Shown here: positions 15,064 through 20,016 of the stretch, piece by piece
Position numbering within the stretch: the first letter of the stretch is position 1
Layout of the letters: every line of letters begins with the position of its first letter
From: a virus
DNA: 20,016 nt
Virus record (IMG/VR): IMGVR_UViG_3300021197_001952
Location: 1-20,016 of that record
Direction: 5' to 3' (one strand)
Notes under the pieces: generated by a model
What the model was told of the DNA's origin: nothing
What the model saw: only the letters and a program-made list of their open reading frames with translations
Database searches by the model: none
Made by a program: the position numbers and the translations under genes

Positions 15064-15687
15064 TTATAAGGTTTTTTTCCAGATTGCAAGTGTATGTTCA
15101 AAAGGATTACCTTTAATATTCTTAACTAACGTTAGCATATCATCTGCTAATTCTCTAATTTCTTTTTGAGCATGCTCACTATTACGTAACTTTTGAAAGT
15201 TAGCAAAACTTCTCATATTAAAAAGAACATCAGATTGAATTTTACTGTTATACGTCTTGAAAAATCGCGCGCTTTCCTTCGCTCTTTTACGACCTAAAAC
15301 TGGTTCAAGTTCTTTTATAGCTTCATGATATAAAGTATTACCTGCAGCTGTATAAACTTCTAATTGAATCTTCCAATCATCTGGCCAATCATCAGGTATA
15401 AACGTTTTATCCTCTTTTAGCTCTTTGTATCTTGCCGACTCAGCATTGAGCGAAGATAATCTATGCTTAAGTAAATGAATATGACTGGCAATATCACAAT
15501 CAACAAGGAAATGGACGCTACCCTTTTCAAAAGGGGTCTCGTGTCCCTCGGACCAAAGCATGTTGATAAGCTTCGGAATTCTCTTTCGTTTCTTTTCATT
15601 TAAATCTCTACTAGTTGATGTCCATGCACTGCAAGCAATAACTTCATCACTACCATAATATCCTAAAAGTTCTACTGTATTATTCAT
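15064..15687 (-). CDS. thyX: FAD-dependent thymidylate synthase
   Basis: The protein of 207 residues makes dTMP from dUMP with methylenetetrahydrofolate, FAD and NADPH. The ThyX signature RHRxxSxNxxSxR is present as KHRLSSLNAESAR (74-86, Lys for the first Arg). HETPFEKG (49-56) matches the HxxPFEH region, and FNMRSFANFQKLR with QKEIRELADDM fits the conserved C-terminal half. Phages use ThyX to feed DNA synthesis. Here it sits inside the deoxysugar operon: its start overlaps the end of the Fcl/ColC-like gene by 8 bp and the ColD-like gene begins 7 bp after it. No Shine-Dalgarno sequence is seen. Confidence 0.9.
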   Translation of the reverse strand: MNNTVELLGYYGSDEVIACSAWTSTSRDLNEKKRKRIPKLINMLWSEGHETPFEKGSVHFLVDCDIASHIHLLKHRLSSLNAESARYKELKEDKTFIPDDWPDDWKIQLEVYTAAGNTLYHEAIKELEPVLGRKRAKESARFFKTYNSKIQSDVLFNMRSFANFQKLRNSEHAQKEIRELADDMLTLVKNIKGNPFEHTLAIWKKTL

Positions 15688-16600
15688 TTAATACTGAATT
15701 ATAGACTGACTCTATACCATTTGCAAATGGTATAAATTCAAAATCTGGAAATATTTCTCTCATCTTTTTATTACTAGCATCTTTACGTATTTGTCCATCA
15801 GGCATTAGTGTATCAAAGTTCAGAATTAGATCCTTATCTAAAACATCTAGAGCAATTTCTGCCATCTCTCTAATAGAATGGCATTCATCACCAGCAACAT
15901 TAAAGTCTGTCTTAATTATTTTATCTATACCCTGTACTATAATATCAGCAAGATCACTTGCATGTATAAATTGTCTTAACGGGTTACCTGTTCCAAATAA
16001 TTTAAGAACGACCTCGTCATTATCTATACAATTTTGAATCTTTTTAATTAATGCAGTTACAAAATGAGCTTTCTTTTCATTATTAAAATTGTCATATTGG
16101 CTATAAAGATTGCAAGCATATACAGTTGAATAATCTATATCATATTTTTCTCTATATAGCTCGATTTGCGTACCCATTACTCTTTTAGCCATTGCATAAC
16201 CAAAGTTAGTTGGTGTGGGAGGTCCTAAATGTAAGTAATTCTCTTCTAGAGGGTAATAATCCTCTGGTAAGGCGTCCGGGTAAACACAGGTACTTGATAC
16301 TCCAATAAGCTTTTTCACTCCGTATTTATAAGCTTCGTGAATGACATTTGTATTCATTAAGATATTTTGCTCAAGAAACTCAATTGGATAATCTATATTT
16401 TCTTGAATACCACCAACCCTTGCTGCAGCATGAATAACCACATCAGGCATTGTTTCTTCAAACATTTTACGAACTTGAAACTGTGAGGTGAGATCATAAT
16501 CATTCGAACCAACAAATATTCCCTCATGTGTTGTAGTCCAAATTTTATCTTGGATATGACATCCAAGCATACCACGACCTCCAGTAACTAGAACTTTCAT
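15680..16600 (-). CDS. fcl: GDP-L-fucose synthase / GDP-L-colitose synthase-like
   Basis: This 306-residue SDR epimerase/reductase has TGGRGMLG (6-13) for NADP(H), SSTCVYP (102-108) with Cys105, Tyr135 and Lys139 in YAMAK, and His179 in KKAHFVTAL. Cys and His are the acid/base pair for epimerisation in GDP-fucose synthase (Fcl), and ColC belongs to the same family. In a Gmd-only context it would make GDP-L-fucose. With the adjacent ColD-like dehydratase it could instead act as ColC on GDP-4-keto-3,6-dideoxymannose and give GDP-L-colitose. Sequence alone does not separate these. It heads the operon behind a clear sigma70-like promoter. Confidence 0.88.
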   Translation of the reverse strand: MKVLVTGGRGMLGCHIQDKIWTTTHEGIFVGSNDYDLTSQFQVRKMFEETMPDVVIHAAARVGGIQENIDYPIEFLEQNILMNTNVIHEAYKYGVKKLIGVSSTCVYPDALPEDYYPLEENYLHLGPPTPTNFGYAMAKRVMGTQIELYREKYDIDYSTVYACNLYSQYDNFNNEKKAHFVTALIKKIQNCIDNDEVVLKLFGTGNPLRQFIHASDLADIIVQGIDKIIKTDFNVAGDECHSIREMAEIALDVLDKDLILNFDTLMPDGQIRKDASNKKMREIFPDFEFIPFANGIESVYNSVLNE

Positions 16601-16608
16601 CTACATAT

Positions 16609-16636
16609 ATTATAGATGATATTTTAGAATAATCAA
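16609..16636 (-). promoter_or_regulatory. Early sigma70-like promoter of the deoxysugar operon
   Basis: On the minus strand, TTGATT (16631-16636), a 16-bp spacer and consensus TATAAT (16609-16614) are followed by 8 nt and the ATG at 16600. It is the best -10 match of the four early promoters. The -35 lies directly beside the stop codon of the preceding GT10 gene, so it marks a new transcription unit. Confidence 0.8.
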
Positions 16637-17458
16637 CTAGTTTAGTAAGCTTGGAATAGTCAACTCCGCTAACCTATAGTTTTTAGCTAATTCAAAATTA
16701 GATTTAAGTATACCAACTTTTGATTCATAATATTCTGAAGTGCATTGCTTGAGTAACTCTGGAAGTTCCATAATATCATTAAATATAATCATTCCCTCAG
16801 TATCAAAAAAATCTCCTATACTAGGACACCCCCAATAAATGGGAATTGTTCCTGTAACAAAGCAGTCAATTAATTTTTCTGTAAACCAATAGTCGCGTTT
16901 AATATTTTCTATGCAAAAATGATAACGATAGTCTTTTAATCCGTCAATTTTATTATCTAAAGGGTTATACCCCCCACCAAAAACATCAATATTATTACCA
17001 GCCCCTGCTATAATCTGATGTCTTAACTTATGACCCTCATGTTGTTGTTTTCCAGAAGCAATAATAGAAAAGTTTTTAGTTTTTTCGTGTATATCCCAAT
17101 CAAAACTATCTATCCAGCAACCACCAAATGGTAATTTTATTGCGTTAGGAACTTTTTGTAATAGTTCCTTATCGTGCGTCCAAATAGCTTCAAATTTATC
17201 GTAGTGTTTAAGTACGAATCCATATATATGTGGAATATGATCCCATGCTTCTACTAACCATGCAATATTTTTACCTGGTCTATATAAAGCATTAGGTATA
17301 TCAATATCCGTCCATACAACTATATCATGATCAGTAAAACTACCATCACGTACCCACTCGACTTTATCGGTATACTGTTTAGGTGGCATTGGATTGTTTG
17401 AAAAAATACAATGCGCGAAGGCAGAATCTTGTAAATATATTTTTAAAGGAGTGTCCAT
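16637..17458 (-). CDS. GT10 (alpha-1,3-fucosyltransferase-like) glycosyltransferase
   Basis: This protein of 273 residues carries the GT10 fucosyltransferase motif near the C-terminus: FCIENIKRDYWFTEKLIDCF (181-200), then VTGTIPIYWGCPSIGDFF (201-218). It is very like the bacterial FucT block 'CFENS..YVTEK...IPIYWG.P', with Glu184 and the TEK triad in place. An upstream AWLVEAWDH segment (66-74) fits the family N-lobe. Known GT10 enzymes use GDP-L-fucose, and the GDP-deoxysugar operon lies directly downstream; use of GDP-colitose is possible. No membrane anchor is visible. It overlaps the GT11 gene by 16 bp. The acceptor is unknown. Confidence 0.85.
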   Translation of the reverse strand: MDTPLKIYLQDSAFAHCIFSNNPMPPKQYTDKVEWVRDGSFTDHDIVVWTDIDIPNALYRPGKNIAWLVEAWDHIPHIYGFVLKHYDKFEAIWTHDKELLQKVPNAIKLPFGGCWIDSFDWDIHEKTKNFSIIASGKQQHEGHKLRHQIIAGAGNNIDVFGGGYNPLDNKIDGLKDYRYHFCIENIKRDYWFTEKLIDCFVTGTIPIYWGCPSIGDFFDTEGMIIFNDIMELPELLKQCTSEYYESKVGILKSNFELAKNYRLAELTIPSLLN

Positions 17459-18246
17459 CTTTCAGGTATAATATCTTTTGAATCGTAATTATGTGCTGGA
17501 CCAAACCAGTTTTTCGGTGCAACTATAGTTTTATGTTTTAAAGGATCTTGCAATTCACCTAACCAAGCACCCCACCAACCAAAAGATGAATTACAAATTA
17601 TATTGTTTCTACATAGAGACATGTGATAGAGGGCTGAAAAAGGGTTATCCTCCTCTGAATAGTATGTTTTTACATTACCAAACATCTTCCTCGCTGTCGC
17701 TATATCATCAGAGAATATCATATAGTGCTTAGATGATGCTATTTTACTTGCATATGACCAGTAATTAGCTGGTTGCGCAGGGTGAAACTCCCGCTTTTTA
17801 GTATAATCACCAAGTCTAACATGGATTGACGTACAATTATCTGGGTTAGGATATACACCTTCAGTAATTTTACGATCCACTATATGTTTAACTGAATCTT
17901 TAAACTGTAATTGACGCTTTAATTCTGTTGTTGCATCTTCAAAATATTTTTCTGATTGAAAGTAGCCAATCATATCCGTAAAATCATCTACCTTTATATC
18001 AACATATTCAAAAGGAAAATTTACCTCCTTAAAATTAAGGATTCCGGAATCTAGAACAGGTACATCTAAATTAAAACCATCAAATATCGAAAAGTTATTA
18101 CATTCATAATTAACATCATAATAGGTTTCGTTATAAGGTATACAATATTCGATATTTGTCTTCTTTGACATACCAATAACAGCTGCAAACTGAAATAAAG
18201 AGTTGCAAGTATTACCATATCGACCTATCCTCGTTGAAGTTATCAT
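17443..18246 (-). CDS. GT11 (alpha-1,2-fucosyltransferase-like) glycosyltransferase
   Basis: The protein of 267 residues has the GT11 landmarks: an N-terminal GRYGNTCNSLFQFA (8-21, a variant of GGLGNQLFQYA with a 3-residue insertion), SIHVRLGDY (140-148, normally HVRRGDY; Leu145 replaces the second Arg), a YMIFSDD motif (175-181) and NNIICNSSFGWWGAWLG (214-230). Known GT11 enzymes move fucose from GDP-L-fucose to galactose. The changed Arg may alter donor or acceptor use. It is soluble with no signal peptide. It overlaps the GT10 gene and begins one base before the end of the GT7C-like gene (TAATG overlap). Confidence 0.86.
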   Translation of the reverse strand: MITSTRIGRYGNTCNSLFQFAAVIGMSKKTNIEYCIPYNETYYDVNYECNNFSIFDGFNLDVPVLDSGILNFKEVNFPFEYVDIKVDDFTDMIGYFQSEKYFEDATTELKRQLQFKDSVKHIVDRKITEGVYPNPDNCTSIHVRLGDYTKKREFHPAQPANYWSYASKIASSKHYMIFSDDIATARKMFGNVKTYYSEEDNPFSALYHMSLCRNNIICNSSFGWWGAWLGELQDPLKHKTIVAPKNWFGPAHNYDSKDIIPERWTLL

Positions 18247-19022
18247 TATACTAAAATATTTTTATGCCAATCCCACTTATCAATATGCTCTTGTAGTTGC
18301 AATTTATTCATACTCTGAATTTCTAAGCAATAATCTCGGTTAAAATTAATATGAGGATTATGATTGAAAGAAGTATCACCTCTAGCATGCGTAAGGTGCC
18401 ATAAAGGCCATTGCGTACGCATAATTTTTGTTCCTAAAGTTTTAAAACGAGCGTTAATTTCATTATCTTCATAACCAACACTCTTAAAATGCTCATTAGC
18501 TCCTCCACATTTCCAGTAATGTTCCCTATCAAACATAACTACCCCTCCAACAGAGTGGGGATTAAAGAGAATACACTCTTCTAAATTTACATTAGTGAGA
18601 TCTTTAGTCGCATTTATAATATCAAAATATTTCTCCGGAACATCATAAAATTTACCATCATATGGATATACCAATTGAGCCCTACCACTTACGATAGCTT
18701 CAGTCGCGCCAATAATTTGCTGAGGTCTCAATAAAATATCGGCATCATAGTGAGCAATAACAGGAGTAGTTGCTTCTTTTGCCGCAAGGTTAACTCCTCG
18801 CTGCCTATTAAAAAACTCATCGGTTTCAATATAGACATGCCTACATTTAAAAGCCTTACACATATCGTGTAACTTACTTGATGTATCTTGTTCACTAATA
18901 ATAATATTAGCATTAAAGTGATGCCTAAGATAAGATAGAGTCGTTCTAATATTGCGAAGACGGTCTTCATGATCAACTTTAGCTGCAATAAGAAATGTTA
19001 GTTTGTCTTTAAGATCGTGCAT
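18246..19022 (-). CDS. GT-A glycosyltransferase with GT7C (galactosyltransferase-like) domain
   Basis: This is a protein of 258 residues. The first half is a GT-A nucleotide-binding domain with the metal-binding motif HYDADILL (DxD at 93-95). The second half resembles the C-terminal domain of beta-1,4-galactosyltransferases: SVGGVVMFDREHYWKCGGAN (157-176), then EHFKSVGYEDNEINAR (177-192), where the GYEDNE segment provides acceptor-binding and catalytic acidic residues. It may add a Gal- or GalNAc-type sugar that the following fucosyltransferase-like enzymes could decorate; this is inferred from gene order. It overlaps the GT2-like gene by 14 bp. Confidence 0.82.
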   Translation of the reverse strand: MHDLKDKLTFLIAAKVDHEDRLRNIRTTLSYLRHHFNANIIISEQDTSSKLHDMCKAFKCRHVYIETDEFFNRQRGVNLAAKEATTPVIAHYDADILLRPQQIIGATEAIVSGRAQLVYPYDGKFYDVPEKYFDIINATKDLTNVNLEECILFNPHSVGGVVMFDREHYWKCGGANEHFKSVGYEDNEINARFKTLGTKIMRTQWPLWHLTHARGDTSFNHNPHINFNRDYCLEIQSMNKLQLQEHIDKWDWHKNILV

Positions 19023-19797
19023 TATAAATGGTTTTTAAAGTTTTAACTACGTCTTCTACCGGTGTATCAGGAACTTGAACTGGGCTAACACCATGCTTTT
19101 CTTTAAATACCCCGAATGCATCTTGAATATTAGATTGCCAGTCTGATCTAGGTCTAATAGCTGAAGAGTCTTCTGAACATTTTTGCTCTTGTACGAAGTC
19201 TAGGCTGTTAGCAATGTCAGCCCACCACCAATAAGGTGTACTATAATTATTTTTTGCTAACATATATGAATGATCTACATGCTCAAATGCATTTGTATAA
19301 TCTTCATCATATAAACCAACTGCATCTAAAGACTCTTTAGTATAAAAGGTAACAGCCCCTACACAATGTTGGTTGAGAGCTATTTTATGATCACCATAAT
19401 CAATAACTTTACGTGGTACAGGTTTACCATAACTTATACCCGCCTTGTTAGCTGGGCCATGATAAGCAAACATAAAGTGGTGTATACCGGTTTGTTCATA
19501 AGCATCTATATATTCTTTAAATAAATTTCCTGTAAATTTCATATCATCCTCAATAAGAATAATATAATCACAATCTTCACCCATAAGGTGTTTAAGGGCA
19601 GCATTCTTTGCCTTTCCTACACCTTCACCACCTGTTGTCTGGATGTATATACCATCTCTACTATGGTTAGGATGACCCTTCTTACCATCATCCACAACAA
19701 CTAACTCATCATACCAACTCTTATCAATAGACTCTATGCAGATATCATACATATCTGTTCTATCGCAAGTAATAATTCCAACACCTACTTTACCCAT
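19009..19797 (-). CDS. GT2-like glycosyltransferase
   Basis: The protein is 262 residues. The N-terminal VGVGIITCDRTDMYDICIES (4-23), then VVVDDG (33-38), TTGGEGVGKAKNAAL (54-68) and LIEDDMKF (81-88) are the standard GT-A landmarks, with EDD as the metal-binding DxD equivalent. The later AVTFYTKESLDAVGLYDEDY segment fits the acceptor domain. It is the first gene of the four-gene glycosyltransferase unit, driven by a sigma70-like promoter that ends 7 nt before the ATG at 19797. Donor and acceptor cannot be told from sequence. Confidence 0.85.
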   Translation of the reverse strand: MGKVGVGIITCDRTDMYDICIESIDKSWYDELVVVDDGKKGHPNHSRDGIYIQTTGGEGVGKAKNAALKHLMGEDCDYIILIEDDMKFTGNLFKEYIDAYEQTGIHHFMFAYHGPANKAGISYGKPVPRKVIDYGDHKIALNQHCVGAVTFYTKESLDAVGLYDEDYTNAFEHVDHSYMLAKNNYSTPYWWWADIANSLDFVQEQKCSEDSSAIRPRSDWQSNIQDAFGVFKEKHGVSPVQVPDTPVEDVVKTLKTIYNARS

Positions 19798-19804
19798 ACA
19801 TAAT

Positions 19805-19832
19805 ATTTTAATCTAAAGTGTGTTAGAATCAA
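19805..19832 (-). promoter_or_regulatory. Early sigma70-like promoter of the glycosyltransferase operon
   Basis: On the minus strand, TTGATT (19827-19832), a 16-bp spacer and TAAAAT (19805-19810) are followed by 7 nt and the ATG at 19797. The preceding G (GTTGATT), the hexamer spacing and the short distance to the start codon agree with the other three early promoters. Confidence 0.75.
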
Positions 19833-19843
19833 CTGTTATACCC

Positions 19844-19850
19844 ATAAATA
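19844..19850 (+). promoter_or_regulatory. T4-late-like promoter of the right-end gene
   Basis: The plus strand reads CATAAATA, then TTAGC, then the ATG at 19856. It has the same heptamer and the same 5-nt spacer as the structural late genes, and no -35 at the matching place. It therefore separates a late plus-strand unit from the early minus-strand unit that begins 58 bp away. Confidence 0.65.
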
Positions 19851-19855
19851 TTAGC

Positions 19856-20016
19856 ATGCCTTGCGTTGATAATAAAGATCTCATTTATAATGTAAAAGAA
19901 CTACCTGAGACGTTCTCTATTGCTTCTGGTGATTTACTTTTAGTTGAGACAGATGAAGGTACAAACATAATGGATTATGATAATCTAATTATAGGTTTAG
20001 ACAATACTACATTCGG
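19856..20016 (+). CDS. Partial late gene, probable virion protein (5' end only)
   Basis: Only the first 53 codons are in the window. The protein begins MPCVDNKDLIYNVKELPETF and continues with a short segment containing SGDLLLVETDEGTNIMDYDN and IIGLDNTTF. The reading frame is open to the window edge. The phrase 'GD-LLLVE-EG-TNIMDYDN-IIGLDNTTFG' resembles N-termini of short tail- or fibre-associated phage proteins, but I cannot name a family. Placement behind a late-type heptamer suggests a structural protein. It opens a divergent plus-strand unit. Confidence 0.7.
   Translation, partial: MPCVDNKDLIYNVKELPETFSIASGDLLLVETDEGTNIMDYDNLIIGLDNTTF

Noticed and set aside
15057-15101. Longer ColD-like protein starting at TTG 15101
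   Set aside because: It would overlap thyX by 38 bp and add 15 residues with no family match. The ATG at 15056 gives 387 residues, almost exactly the ColD length, and lies just after the thyX stop.
15468-15495. Minus-strand TTGATT with TATTCA 16 bp downstream inside thyX
   Set aside because: The -10 is poor and no start codon follows nearby; likely a chance match in coding DNA.
1-20016. tRNA genes, CRISPR arrays, insertion sequences, integrase or attachment sites
   Set aside because: Coding density is nearly complete, gaps are under 100 bp, and no cloverleaf, direct-repeat array, transposase or integrase was seen.

Overview
The window is a piece of the genome of a lytic, T4-like myovirus. 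Nearly all genes lie on the minus strand, so they are transcribed from high to low coordinates. The structural half encodes clear homologues of T4 gp15, gp20, gp13, gp4, gp21, a small gp67/68-like core protein, gp22 and gp23. The DNA is strongly AT-rich except in the capsid gene. The T4-type core, the ThyX-type thymidylate synthase and the nucleotide-sugar genes resemble marine phages, but the host cannot be named from this sequence.

Layout, in transcription order. (1) 19797-16637: a four-gene glycosyltransferase operon (GT2-like, GT7C-like, GT11 and GT10 fucosyltransferase-like). (2) 16600-11110: a GDP-deoxysugar operon containing a GDP-fucose/colitose synthase-like reductase, thyX, a ColD-like dehydratase with His in place of the PLP lysine, gmd, a conserved unknown, an exostosin-like glycosyltransferase and a clamp-loader A-like subunit. 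(3) 11075-9959: a GroES-like co-chaperonin, a possible Sm-like protein and an unknown. (4) 9931-8303: a DinG/XPD-type helicase with an Fe-S-like cysteine cluster. (5) 8286-59: the head/neck/tail morphogenesis genes, ending in a strong intrinsic terminator after gp23. Two genes run on the plus strand: a small probable virion gene wedged between gp13 and gp20 (4972-5349), and a gene that starts at 19856 and leaves the window.

Two promoter classes can be read directly. Four transcription units of the accessory half begin with the same sigma70-like promoter, GTTGATT-N15/16-TAnAAT-like, always with 16 bp between hexamers. Structural genes, the two plus-strand genes and the co-chaperonin carry a T4-late-like heptamer (A/C)TAAATA exactly 5 nt before ATG. 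In both classes the -10 element lies only 5-8 nt before the start codon, so the predicted mRNA 5' end falls at or within about 2 nt of the start codon. This implies that the first gene of most units is translated from leaderless mRNA, and Shine-Dalgarno sequences are indeed missing.

The genes suggest a working scheme. Early transcripts supply glycan remodelling, nucleotide metabolism and replication functions. Gmd, the ColD-like enzyme and the Fcl/ColC-like enzyme could together make GDP-L-colitose (or GDP-L-fucose) from host GDP-mannose. The GT10 and GT11 enzymes would transfer that sugar to an unknown acceptor, such as host surface glycan or a virion protein. The co-chaperonin, which has overlapping early and late promoter elements, would help fold gp23. 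The late genes then build the head and neck. The strongest candidates for something new are the leaderless promoter architecture and the phage-borne dideoxysugar plus fucosyltransferase cassette.
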